A stretch of DNA of 64,000 nucleotides from G963664935 sp963664935 (GTDB taxonomy: Bacteria; Pseudomonadota; Gammaproteobacteria; Methylococcales; G963664935): NCBI GenBank assembly GCA_963664935.2, contig CAXXSE010000007.1, positions 1,612,001 to 1,676,000 on the forward strand, in the 5' to 3' direction. Below, one piece after another: positions 55,505 through 64,000 of the stretch (the stretch's first letter is position 1; every line of letters begins with the position of its first letter). The notes under the pieces were generated by a model that did no database searches, was not told the DNA's origin, and saw only the letters and a list, made by a program, of their open reading frames with translations. Position numbers and translations under genes: made by a program.

Positions 55505-56434
55505 TTAAGCAACATTTTCAACATACCATTCATAAGTTTGGTTTAGACCCTCTTTCAATGTGTAACGTGCCTTCCAGCCAAGCCCAGTCATACGGCTGAC
55601 ATCCAGAAGTTTGCGTAGCGTACCATCGGGCATGCTGGTGTCGAACTGGAATTGACCTTCGTATCCCACAACTTCTTTGATTGTATCAGCCGCTTCGTGG
55701 ATAGTGGCATCTACTCCCGCACCAATATTGTAGATTCCATCACGGCTATCTTTTTCCATCAGAAACACACAAGCGTCCGCCATATCGTCTACATGCAAGA
55801 ATTCACGCTTGGGTTTGCCGGTACCCCAGATGGGAACGGTCTTATCATTATTGATTTTTGCCTCGTGGATCTTGCGTATCAACGCCGGCAAAACATGACC
55901 GAATTGCAGGTCAAAATTGTCATGGGGACCGTACAAGTTTGTCGGCATCACCGAAACATAATTCGTACCGTACTGGCGGTTGAAAGATTCACACAGTTTG
56001 ATACCGGCGATCTTGGCTACGGCATAGGGTTCGTTGGTTTGTTCCAGAGGGCCAGTAAGCAGGTGTTCTTCTTTCATGGGCTGTGGGCAATCGCGTGGAT
56101 AGATACAGCTTGAACCCAGAAACATCAAGCCACCTGTATCAGCCTTATAGGCAGCATGCACAACATTGGTTTCGATCACCATGTTCTGGTAGATGAAGTC
56201 CGCACGCAATTCGTTATTGGCGCGAATACCGCCAACTTTTGCGGCAGCGAGGAAAATATAGTCCGGTTTCTCCACCTGCATGAACTCATGTACTTCCGCC
56301 TGATGTAGCAGATTCAATTCCTTGTGGGTGCGCGTTACGAGATGTTCATAGCCGCCTTTTCCCAATCGCCGCATCAATGCCGACCCAACCAGACCGCGGT
56401 GACCTGCAACATAGATTTTTGAAGTTTTGTCCAT
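55505..56434 (-). CDS. fcl: GDP-L-fucose synthase
   Basis: Epimerase-reductase making GDP-L-fucose from GDP-4-keto-6-deoxymannose. 309 residues, intact. SDR motif YVAGHRGLVGSALMRRL, Ser in FLGSSCIYPRDCPQPM, catalytic YxxxK in NEPYAVAKIAGIKLCE, and RKLLDVSRMTGLGWKA near the end. Follows gmd on the same strand, so the pair makes GDP-fucose. Confidence 0.97.
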   Translation of the reverse strand: MDKTSKIYVAGHRGLVGSALMRRLGKGGYEHLVTRTHKELNLLHQAEVHEFMQVEKPDYIFLAAAKVGGIRANNELRADFIYQNMVIETNVVHAAYKADTGGLMFLGSSCIYPRDCPQPMKEEHLLTGPLEQTNEPYAVAKIAGIKLCESFNRQYGTNYVSVMPTNLYGPHDNFDLQFGHVLPALIRKIHEAKINNDKTVPIWGTGKPKREFLHVDDMADACVFLMEKDSRDGIYNIGAGVDATIHEAADTIKEVVGYEGQFQFDTSMPDGTLRKLLDVSRMTGLGWKARYTLKEGLNQTYEWYVENVA

Positions 56435-56449
56435 TCGAAAATATCTACC

Positions 56450-57555
56450 CTATTCGCTGTATTTGAAGGTTTTTAAACCCTGGCTCTGACACAATTCATC
56501 CCGCAGAGCGAGTTCAACATCATGCTTCACCATCTCGGCTACCAGTTCTTTAAACGAAATTTTAGGTTGCCAACCCAGTTTTTTTTGGCATTACTGGCAT
56601 CTCCGAGCAGGCTTTCTACTTCAGTGGGACGGAAATAACGAGGATCAACCCGCACAATAACACTGTCCTTTTTCAGTGTGGTATCACCGGGATTATCAAT
56701 AATGCCCATTTCTTCGACGCCCTTTCCTTCCCAGCGCAATTCAATGCCCAGCTCTGTCGTTGCGGCATTGACAAAATCACGCACCGAGTACTGCTTGCCG
56801 GTAGCGATAACAAAGTCTTCAGCATGGTTCTGTTGCAGCATCAGCCATTGCATTTCGACATAATCTTTTGCGTGACCCCAGTCACGCTTGGCATCCAGAT
56901 TACCCAGGTACAAACAATCCTCCAGCCCAAGTGAGATACGAGCCAAAACACGGGTAATTTTACGGGTAACAAAGGTTTCGCCACGCAAAGGAGATTCGTG
57001 GTTAAACAGAATTCCATTGCAGGCATACATATCATAGGCTTCACGATAGTTGACGGTAATCCAGTAGGCATACATTTTTGCAACCGCATACGGACTGCGG
57101 GGATAAAACGGCGTAGTTTCCTTTTGCGGAATTTCCCGTACTTTGCCAAATAGTTCAGAGGTGGATGCCTGATAAAACCTAGTTTTTCTCTCCAGGTGTA
57201 AGTTACGGATGACCTCAAGTATCCGTAGAGCACCGAGAGCATCGGAGTTTGCTGTATATTCTGGTTCTTCGAAGGAAACGGCCACATGGCTCTGAGCCGC
57301 CAGATTATAAACCTCGTCCGGTTGCACTTTTTCCACAATGTGCAGCAGACTGCTCGAGTCAGTCATATCACCATGATGAAGAATGAAGTTACGATCCTTT
57401 TCATGCGGGCCCTGATACAGGTGATCGATGCGATCCGTATTGAACAAAGACGTCCGGCGCTTGACACCATGAACTTCATAGCCCTTGCCACACAGGAATT
57501 CGGCCAGGTACGCCCCATCTTGTCCGGTAACGCCTGTAATCAAAGCTTTTTTCAT
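56450..57555 (-). CDS. gmd: GDP-mannose 4,6-dehydratase, 3' end frameshifted
   Basis: First step from GDP-mannose to GDP-fucose. SDR motif ALITGVTGQDGAYLAEFL, YNLAAQSHVAVSFEEP, catalytic YxxxK in SPYAVAKMYAYWITVNY, FNHESPLRGETFVTRKI and DPRYFRPTEVESLLGDASNA. The frame then breaks: an A-run of eight (nine expected) at 56579-56586 gives an early stop at 56539; the next frame reads LGWQPKISFKELVAEMVKHD and ends at TAG 56450, the family's normal end. So all but the last 35 or so residues are in one frame. ATG 57555 (MKKALITG) is preferred; ATG 57564 is only two bases after GGAG. Confidence 0.93.
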
Positions 57556-57691
57556 TGTTCGCATAACTCCAATAATTGCTAGATCCTTATCAACGGGTAT
57601 GTGCCATGCTTAGGACTCTCTTAATTAATTCCTACTTTTTTGGTTCGGCAAGGCTGCATTAAACTTAATTCGAAGAGGTTACCGCGAAATG

Positions 57692-59938
57692 TTACTTGGC
57701 GTATTCATAGTGATAGACGTACTCGGAGTACTTATAGCGGGAACTGGATATATCCAAATCGTTAAACACCCAACCGTTAACATGAACGCCTGCATGTTGT
57801 AGCCGTTTAACCGATTGCTCAAGCTCGCGCATGGGGTGCCGACCGGCTTTACACACCATAAGAATGGTGGCTGCGTACCGGCCGATGATGGCTGGATCAG
57901 TAACTGCTAAAATAGGCGGCGCATCGACGATGAGAACATCGACCATTCCTGAAAGTTGCTCCAGTCGCTTACCAAAAGATTCATGCAAGAGTAGTTCGGC
58001 TGGATTAGGTGGCAATACTCCGGTGGTAATGACTTGCAGATTCTCGATCTGGGTGTTTCGGAAACTGATTGGCGCGGAGTCGTCACCCACAATCATCTCT
58101 GACAGTCCGTTGTTACGAGAAATGCCCAAATAACGATGTAACGTCCCTCTTCTCAAATCAGCGTCAAGAACGACTACGCTTTTCCCGTTTTTTGCAAACA
58201 CCGCACCCAGGTTGAGGGCGACAAAGGTCTTCCCCACCCCGGGACTCGGGCCGGTTACCAAAAGGATATTGTTTTTGGCCGCCATCAGGGTAAAATGCAA
58301 CGCCGTTTGCAGGCTAAGCAGGCTTTCAATGGCTTGGTCCGTGGGAAAGTTGTGAGCAAGAATTCCGAACGCGGCATTGTCGGACTTAGTGATTTGGTTC
58401 ATTTTGGCCTGCTTGTCACTGTGGAGAACGGAAGCGTAGACCGGTAAACCGAGTTGCCGTTCCAACTCATCCGGGTTGTCTACACCATTGTGTATCGCCC
58501 GCCGCAGGAAGGCCAGCAATATGCCCAGGAATAATCCACCGATCATGGCAATAAACACAATAACTTTCTTTTTCGGTTTGATGGATTTCTCCGGGTTGAT
58601 AGCATGATCTATAATCCGGACATCACCAACAGTGCTGGCTTGGGCAACGCGAAGTTGCTGAGCGGTATTGATTAGTGTTCCGTAGAGCGCCGCCGCGGAC
58701 TGGGCCACTCTGGCCAGGCGTAGGATTTCTTGTTGAGTGGCGGGCAGTTTCTCGGCTTTCTTGTCGTTTACTTTTTGTTTTCTCTGGAGCAAAGCGATCT
58801 TACTTTTCAACCCGCGGACCAGCGGATGAGTGGGTTTGAATCGATGCACCAATCCTTCAAGTTCTTGCTTATGCGTAATGATCTCGGTATCCACCTTAAC
58901 GTTATTCGTCAAGACGATACGGGCTTCTTCCGTCATGTCGACGGAGCCATGTCGAATACGGTATTCATTGTATGCAGCCTCGGCTAGATCCACTTTATGT
59001 TTTAGCGGTGGCAGTTGTTTATCCAGGAATGCCAGGGATTTCTTTGCTCCCTCGGATTTGCGTTCTACACTTTGGCGGACGTAGAGGTTCGCGATCTCAT
59101 TGAGCACCTTGGTAATTTGCATCGAATCCGGTCCCGTGTAGGTAGCATAGAGGATTCCGGTTTTGTTACCCTGCTCCACAACGGAAAAATTGCTGAAGAC
59201 ACGGTTAGTTGCTTGCTGTACCGAAAAACGCATAAGCTGGAAATGGGTTCCGGGACGAGCTTTCAGGGCGGAAACGAATAGACGGATTTTCTCTCCACCG
59301 GACCACACCTTCTCGGCTCTTTGTCCAACACGACCCTGCAGTAGAAGCTGGTTCTCCGAGTCAAAGAGCCGGTAGTTGCTGGACTGACCCGCCTCTAAGA
59401 TAAGTGGTTTGTTTAGGAAATGCGGGGGAACCTGCAAAGTTTCCACGGAAATAGCCCCCCAATCATACTGAGGTAGCCCAAACCAAGTACGGGCTACACC
59501 TTGCTCCGTGCTAACGAATCGCCGAGCAATACCTTTGCCGATCATTGGAAAGTAGATCGGTTTCGCGATGATATCGAGGGAAAGGTTATTTACCGCTGTA
59601 CTCAGTATACTGCGCGAGCGGAGGATGGCTATTTCGGCGTCTGAGGAGCTTCTTTTGCTTTCCATTGGGTTAACCAGATCATCTAACGCACCTAGAGCGG
59701 ACGACTGTTTTTTCTCGATTTGTAACAGCGTGTTAGTCTGATAAACAGGTTCGGCGAATAGGCAGTAAGCCACTCCTAACAAAGATGCAAGAACCGTAAC
59801 TATCAGGATATTCCATTTGTTTTCCAGCAGGACAGCCTTGTATTCTATAAGATTGATTTCCTCCTCGTTACGATCAGGTTTGGAAATATGAGAATAAGCG
59901 GAGGCGATATCAGATTGGTCAATGTTGGGAATTTTCAT
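57692..59938 (-). CDS. wzc: Wzc-type polysaccharide co-polymerase and tyrosine autokinase
   Basis: Inner-membrane protein controlling polymer length and export. 748 residues. N-terminal Wzz domain with helix ILIVTVLASLLGVAYCLFA (about 35-55), a long periplasmic coiled region (about 280-420), second helix VIVFIAMIGGLFLGILLAFL (about 460), then BY-kinase: Walker A LVTGPSPGVGKTFVALNL, A' VVVLDADLRRGTLH, B VLIVDAPPIL, and a C-terminal tyrosine cluster YKYSEYVYHYEYAK that is autophosphorylated in this family and dephosphorylated by Wzb. Frame intact. Downstream of wza, upstream of gmd, same strand. Confidence 0.95.
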   Translation of the reverse strand: MKIPNIDQSDIASAYSHISKPDRNEEEINLIEYKAVLLENKWNILIVTVLASLLGVAYCLFAEPVYQTNTLLQIEKKQSSALGALDDLVNPMESKRSSSDAEIAILRSRSILSTAVNNLSLDIIAKPIYFPMIGKGIARRFVSTEQGVARTWFGLPQYDWGAISVETLQVPPHFLNKPLILEAGQSSNYRLFDSENQLLLQGRVGQRAEKVWSGGEKIRLFVSALKARPGTHFQLMRFSVQQATNRVFSNFSVVEQGNKTGILYATYTGPDSMQITKVLNEIANLYVRQSVERKSEGAKKSLAFLDKQLPPLKHKVDLAEAAYNEYRIRHGSVDMTEEARIVLTNNVKVDTEIITHKQELEGLVHRFKPTHPLVRGLKSKIALLQRKQKVNDKKAEKLPATQQEILRLARVAQSAAALYGTLINTAQQLRVAQASTVGDVRIIDHAINPEKSIKPKKKVIVFIAMIGGLFLGILLAFLRRAIHNGVDNPDELERQLGLPVYASVLHSDKQAKMNQITKSDNAAFGILAHNFPTDQAIESLLSLQTALHFTLMAAKNNILLVTGPSPGVGKTFVALNLGAVFAKNGKSVVVLDADLRRGTLHRYLGISRNNGLSEMIVGDDSAPISFRNTQIENLQVITTGVLPPNPAELLLHESFGKRLEQLSGMVDVLIVDAPPILAVTDPAIIGRYAATILMVCKAGRHPMRELEQSVKRLQHAGVHVNGWVFNDLDISSSRYKYSEYVYHYEYAK

Positions 59939-60129
59939 ACGTATTTCGAAAAGAATAAAAGGGGCAAAAGAAATTTTTCAGCGTTCGGATTTCCTTCGTT
60001 GAGTTATAGGTACACTGAAATAACTGACTAAGTCAAGAATCCAACGGATAATGTTTACAGAAATGTTTTTGCGAAATGACACCGAGAACACTAAGTATAC
60101 CCCGCCCCCTAATTGGTTGTTTTTAAGCC

Positions 60130-61302
60130 TTATCTTCCGAGAACTCTACCCGGAAAAGCTGACCATGTTGTTTCGTTAAGTGTGTTCAGCAAGTCGACAG
60201 TACCCGATATTTGGTTGATGACTCGATTCCAGCGTTCCAGGTCGGTTGAGTCCACATAAACTACGTCCCTGGGTCGAAGCGGGAAACGGTCCGCGAGAAT
60301 CAGCGCATCCGGTGAACGGGTGTTTAAATGGAATATCTCCGATTGTTTCCCACCGCCCCTAAATACGTATACCCTGCGGATTGGATGTAAGGTTGTTCAC
60401 CCCGCCAGCATCGCTGAGAGCCTCCGCCAGAGATTTGCGGTGTTTGTTCATGATAAAGGAACCTGCATTCACTACTTCGCCGAGAACAAAAATCCTATTG
60501 AGATCACGATCCCAAACGTTCACAACATCACCTGCTTTAAGAAGAACGTTCTGACTGGAATCGCCATCTTCGTAGAAAGCCAGAAAATCGATCAGATAGG
60601 TTTCACCATCGCGCGTCAAGGTTATGTGACGGCGGTCCGCTTCAGCGCTAAAGCCATCTGCTCGGTTTATCATTTCAGCCAGGGTTGGCGCCAAGTCATC
60701 GATGAATTGTCTCCCGGGAGATCTAACTTCGCCCACGATATAAACCCGCTGGTGACGAAACGAAATCACGCGTACGTCCACTTGTACAGACTCAATGTAG
60801 TAACTTAGTTTTTTGGTCAGTAAATCGCGTACCCCGCCTTGGGTCAGACCAGCTACTTTAACTTTACCGGCGAAAGCGAAAAAGATGGTACCGCCATTGC
60901 TAACTAAGTTGCCCGATTCACCGGCGCCACGAAACGAACCCGCGGGGATGGTCAGTTCGGGGTGATCCCAAACGGTTATACTAAGAACATCACCAGGGCC
61001 GATAACATAGGCATAGGAATCTACTTCATTTTTGGTACGATTGTTTTGATTTAGCGTAGCTTTCAATCGCTCGTTACGAATACGCTCATCACGTACAATC
61101 AGTTCCGCGGTTATTGCTTCAACCTTGACCGTCTTAGGGAGCTGCCCGCTCCCCTTAGGTCCTGGAAGTTCAAGGGTAGATTGAGATGTACCTTGTAGTT
61201 GATAGACGTCCCTTGCGTGACGCCACAGCCAGAAAGAAGAACAGCCAAGGATACCGGTACGAAAGCTCGAAATAGCATCCCGTGAAGTTGTGATCCTGTC
61301 AT
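60130..61302 (-). pseudogene. wza: Wza-type polysaccharide export lipoprotein, two frameshifts
   Basis: Outer-membrane export channel. N-terminus from 61302: MTGSQLHGMLFRAFVPVSLA then lipobox LLSGC, a lipoprotein signal. An indel between about 61110 and 61200 moves to the frame starting nominally at 61315, which holds YAYVIGPGDVLSITVWDHPE (Poly_export), YIVGEVRSPGRQFIDDLAPT and FVLGEVVNAGSFIMNK (SLBB domains). Near 60366 a base is missing in GGTATACGTATT; the other frame continues VFRGGGKQSEIFHLNTRSPD, then PLRPRDVVYVDSTDLERWNR, to TAA at 60130. About 390 codons, the normal length. First gene of the wza-wzc-gmd-fcl-asnB strand. Confidence 0.88.
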
Positions 61303-61381
61303 CTCTACTCCTCATATATCACGGGGTTCGTTGATAAACAACGGGAACCCTCTATAAAAAGAATTACCTAAAATGGATAAG

Positions 61382-61434
61382 GGGATTTCGGGTATCCCCC
61401 CAAAAAAAAACGAAATCCCATCCACTATCAGTGG
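61382..61434 (-). promoter_or_regulatory. Inverted repeats in the wza leader
   Basis: GGGATTTCG (61382-61390) pairs with CGAAATCCC (61411-61419), and CCACT (61422-61426) with AGTGG (61430-61434). An A9/T9 run sits in the larger loop. This 5' region lies between the divergent wza and wzb genes and could form an attenuator or protein-binding site in the wza transcript. No JUMPstart element is seen. Confidence 0.4.
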
Positions 61435-61592
61435 AGTTCTTTTATAAATTAGTTTATTTAATTTGTTATCGTTGCACGGACATAAGAATCTATTTTCGTG
61501 GAAAAAAACATTCACATGCCCTGCTCCTTACGACTATATTCTAGCCTATTATCGGTGTTATAAAATTGAAAACAACGGACAATCAAAGAATT

Positions 61593-62048
61593 ATGAATTT
61601 AATGAACCATATTTTGATTATTTGTACGGGTAATATTTGCCGTAGCCCCATGGCCGAAGCGTTGTTTCGCCAAGCCTTTGAAGAATACCCGGATCTGGGG
61701 ATAGAGGTTCGTTCCGCGGGCATCGGCGCCTTAGTCGGGCACGCGGCGGACAATTCCGCACTAAAACTGATGGATGAGCGCCACGTGGATATCTCCGAGC
61801 ACCGGGGAGAACAACTTGATTCTAAGCTCGTCAAATGGGCCAACCTGATCCTGGTCATGGAACCTCATCATAAACGAGATATCGAGGGCCGGTATCCGAG
61901 TGCTCGAGGAAAAGTTTTCCGCTTGGGAGAATGGGATAATTTTGACATCCCCGATCCCTATCGCCTCGGGATAGACGCTTTTCGACACGCTCTTGATATC
62001 ATCGAAAAAGGAGTGTCCAGTTGGATGGTCAAACTCACGGCATCCTAG
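61593..62048 (+). CDS. wzb: Low-molecular-weight protein-tyrosine phosphatase (Wzb-like)
   Basis: Dephosphorylates the Wzc tyrosine tail. About 151 residues. P-loop C-x5-R in ILIICTGNICRSPMAEALFR and catalytic Asp in DNFDIPDPYRLG. The frame opens at 61566, but ATG 61593 or 61602 places the P-loop at the family's usual distance from the start. Divergent from wza. A 236-bp-element end lies directly at its stop codon. Confidence 0.93.
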   Translation: MNLMNHILIICTGNICRSPMAEALFRQAFEEYPDLGIEVRSAGIGALVGHAADNSALKLMDERHVDISEHRGEQLDSKLVKWANLILVMEPHHKRDIEGRYPSARGKVFRLGEWDNFDIPDPYRLGIDAFRHALDIIEKGVSSWMVKLTAS

Positions 62049-62064
62049 GAGGCTGTCCGAGATT
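62047..62064 (+). repeat. Solo end of the 236-bp element at the wzb stop
   Basis: CTAGGAGGCTGTCCGAGA starts at 62045, overlapping the wzb stop codon (TAG at 62046-62048), then matches nothing else in the element. A truncated copy that may define the current wzb stop. Confidence 0.6.
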
Positions 62065-62125
62065 ATTAGGAAAATTCGTAACGCATTAATTTAACGTCGT
62101 ACGGTAAGGTTGCCTGAAGATACTT

Positions 62126-64000
62126 CTAATTAACCCAAACCCGCGCATTCCTGAATATCCGCAACCATGGGCCGTATTCCCGCCATTCTTCAGGATACCA
62201 GGAATTTTGCCGGGTTCTAAAGCATCGTTCGGGGTGGGGCATCATGATTGTAAATCGCCCGTCCAGCGTCGTTAGTCCAGCTATACCCAGGGGAGATCCG
62301 TTGGGATTCGCCGGAAACCGGTTGGTTGGCGATCCGCGGGAATTGACGTATCGTAATGCTACCAAGTCCTCTTTAATGAGTTGTTGCGGATCGCCCGTAA
62401 ATTCGGCCCGCCCCTCACCATGAGCAACCGACACGGGCATTCGTGAATCGGCCATGCCATTAAAGAAAATTGAAGGGTTTGGTCGGGCTTCCACAAGGAC
62501 TACACGGGCTTCGAACTGTTCTGATTGGTTTTTGACGAACCTGGGCCAATGGTCAGCCCCAACAATGAGTTCCTTCAAAAGGGAAAGCATCTGACATCCA
62601 TTGCACACACCTAAACCGAAAGTGTCCGAACGCAGAAAAAAATCCGCGAACTGGTCGCGCGCTTTGGTATTGAAAAGAATCGACTTCGCCCACCCCGCGC
62701 CCGCGCCCAACACATCGCCATAGGAAAAACCGCCACAGGCGGCTAAACCTACAAAGTTTTTTAAATTAATGCGGCCTTCGACTATATCGCTCATATGGAC
62801 ATCAATGCTATCAAAACCAGCCTGATCGAAGGCAGCCGCCATTTCTACGTGGCCGTTGACGCCTTGCTCCCGGAGGACGGCGACCTTGGGACGGATACTA
62901 TTGACAAAGGGTGCGCTTATGTCCTCGTTTAAATCAAACGAAATATTTGCGTTCAACCCCAGGTCGTTATCGTCCAAAATACCGTCGAACTCTTGCTTGG
63001 CGCATTCCGGATTATCCCGTAAAGCCCGCATACGATAGCTTGTCTCCGACCAGCAACGTTGCAGATGCGTACGGGATGAAGAGCACAAGGCCTGACCTTT
63101 AAAATTAAATTTGATCGTTCCCGTTGAATCCGGAACACCGATGTCGTGATACACTTTTCCGAGACCCGCTTGCGTCAAGTGCTCGATCACCACACCTAGA
63201 TCCGATTGGCCAACTTGAATCACTGCCCCCAGTTCCTCGCAAAATAAGGCGGCGAGTGGGTCTTTACACACATCGTCAAGGTTGATGGTCAACCCAGTGC
63301 GCGCGGCAAAAGCCATTTCACATAAGCATGCCAGTAGGCCTCCATCCGAACGATCGTGATAGGCCAGCAACAAATCTTGTTGATTCAAACGCTGTATGAC
63401 TTCAAAAAACGCCTTAAAATGATCAGGATTGTCAAGGTCGGGCGATTGATCCCCCATCTGATTGTAAACCTGAGCAAGCGCCGAACCGCCAAGCCGATTT
63501 TTGGCGCCCCCAAGATCAATGAGAATCAGCCGGGTTTCCCCGAGGTTCATCTTCAATTCAGGACTGAGGGTTTGGAGAGTGTCTTCAACTGGGGCAAACG
63601 CCGTCACCACTAAAGACAGCGGGGCAGCCATGGTCTTCTTAGTGTTACCTTCGCACCAAACAGTTGTCATTGACAGTGAATCTTTACCCACCGGAATAGC
63701 GATACCCAATGCGGGGCAAAGCTCCATCCCAACGGCTTTTACAGTATCGAACAGCGCGGCATCTTCACCAGGAAGGTCCGCTGCGGCCATCCAATTGGCT
63801 GACATCTTGACCCGCGAAAGCGATGCGATTTTTGCGGCGGCCAAATTGGTTAATGCTTCGCCGATGGCCATTCGTCCGGATGCGGGAGCGTTAATCAAGG
63901 CAATGGGAGGACGCTCACCCATTGCCATGGCCTCTCCCGTTTCGCCTCGAAAACCCGATGCCGTCACCGCCACATCCGCCACCGAAACCTGCCAGGGTCC
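62126..64000 (-). CDS. purL: Phosphoribosylformylglycinamidine synthase, C-terminal part
   Basis: Large single-chain PurL of purine synthesis. The frame is open at the window edge (GPWQVSVADVAVTASGFRGE), so only about 624 of some 1290 residues are visible. Second AIRS-like half: RMAIGEALTNLAAAKI, IPVGKDSLSMTT, LLAYHDRSDGGLLACLCEMA. C-terminal glutaminase: VAVLREQGVNGHVEMAAAFD, GFSYGDVLGAGAGWAKSILF, nucleophile Cys in FGLGVCNGCQMLSLLKEL, and MMPHPERCFR. Intact throughout. Confidence 0.97.
   Translation of the reverse strand, partial: GPWQVSVADVAVTASGFRGETGEAMAMGERPPIALINAPASGRMAIGEALTNLAAAKIASLSRVKMSANWMAAADLPGEDAALFDTVKAVGMELCPALGIAIPVGKDSLSMTTVWCEGNTKKTMAAPLSLVVTAFAPVEDTLQTLSPELKMNLGETRLILIDLGGAKNRLGGSALAQVYNQMGDQSPDLDNPDHFKAFFEVIQRLNQQDLLLAYHDRSDGGLLACLCEMAFAARTGLTINLDDVCKDPLAALFCEELGAVIQVGQSDLGVVIEHLTQAGLGKVYHDIGVPDSTGTIKFNFKGQALCSSSRTHLQRCWSETSYRMRALRDNPECAKQEFDGILDDNDLGLNANISFDLNEDISAPFVNSIRPKVAVLREQGVNGHVEMAAAFDQAGFDSIDVHMSDIVEGRINLKNFVGLAACGGFSYGDVLGAGAGWAKSILFNTKARDQFADFFLRSDTFGLGVCNGCQMLSLLKELIVGADHWPRFVKNQSEQFEARVVLVEARPNPSIFFNGMADSRMPVSVAHGEGRAEFTGDPQQLIKEDLVALRYVNSRGSPTNRFPANPNGSPLGIAGLTTLDGRFTIMMPHPERCFRTRQNSWYPEEWREYGPWLRIFRNARVWVN

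Noticed and set aside
62126..63982. Start of purL at the first Met (63982)
   Set aside because: The frame continues to the window edge with conserved PurL sequence, so the gene is partial rather than starting there.

Overview
The window looks like a chromosomal piece of a gammaproteobacterial methylotroph, most likely a type I methanotroph of the order Methylococcales. This rests on a lanthanide-type methanol dehydrogenase 3' end (xoxF) followed by xoxJ, a glgB/glgA and glgC/malQ glycogen locus, the orn / M48 protease / rsgA neighbourhood, and the nnr-tsaE-amiC block divergent from queG. The order is an inference; the class is well supported by gene content and synteny.

Layout. 1-2 kb: xoxF end and xoxJ. 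2.1-5.5 kb: manA and a phosphohexomutase (mannose supply) separated by a 236-bp transposon-like element. 6-12.1 kb: OmpA-like lipoprotein, amiC-tsaE-nnr, a CopD-like membrane protein, queG. 12.5-13.2 kb: HigBA toxin-antitoxin. 13.4-21.8 kb: a scrapyard holding a beta-propeller/Ig-like surface protein split by an IS4-type insertion sequence, tyrosine recombinase and IS91-type fragments, and a REP-associated tyrosine transposase split by a second insertion sequence. 21.8-27.2 kb: polysaccharide genes (flippase, GT2, AlkP-type enzyme, GT4). 28.2-33.3 kb: VapBC, then a two-gene signalling unit (HDOD-GAF-histidine kinase plus receiver-PAS-GGDEF-degenerate EAL). 33.3-37.8 kb: orn, M48 protease, rsgA, queA and a 6S RNA gene on the minus strand. 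40.5-47.1 kb: glgA, glgB, glgC, malQ. 48.8-51.3 kb: cold-shock protein and DEAD-box helicase. 53.6-62 kb: second polysaccharide block (asnB-like, fcl, gmd, wzc, wza, wzb). End: 3' part of purL.

How the genes connect. ManA and the phosphohexomutase feed mannose-1-phosphate, and Gmd plus Fcl turn GDP-mannose into GDP-fucose; no GDP-mannose pyrophosphorylase is in the window. Fucose would enter an exopolysaccharide exported by Wza/Wzc and controlled by Wzb. GlgC/GlgA/GlgB/MalQ form a glycogen storage route.

Two themes dominate. First, mobile and repeated DNA is dense: three 1416-bp copies of one insertion sequence, two 1.8-kb copies of another plus an end remnant, a 236-bp element family with TA flanks (three complete and at least four partial copies), a 120-bp palindrome family (two copies), a 265-bp palindromic element, and REP/RAYT units. 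Second, many genes carry one-base indels or single nonsense codons (glgA, glgB, asnB, gmd, wza, the GT4, the flippase, the kinase, the recombinase). This is either real decay, as in a bottlenecked or host-associated lineage, or homopolymer error in a long-read assembly; the sequence alone cannot decide. The observations most worth following are the 236-bp element that donates an open reading frame to the phosphohexomutase, the 6S RNA gene with an insertion sequence just upstream, and the 12-G tract inside asnB.
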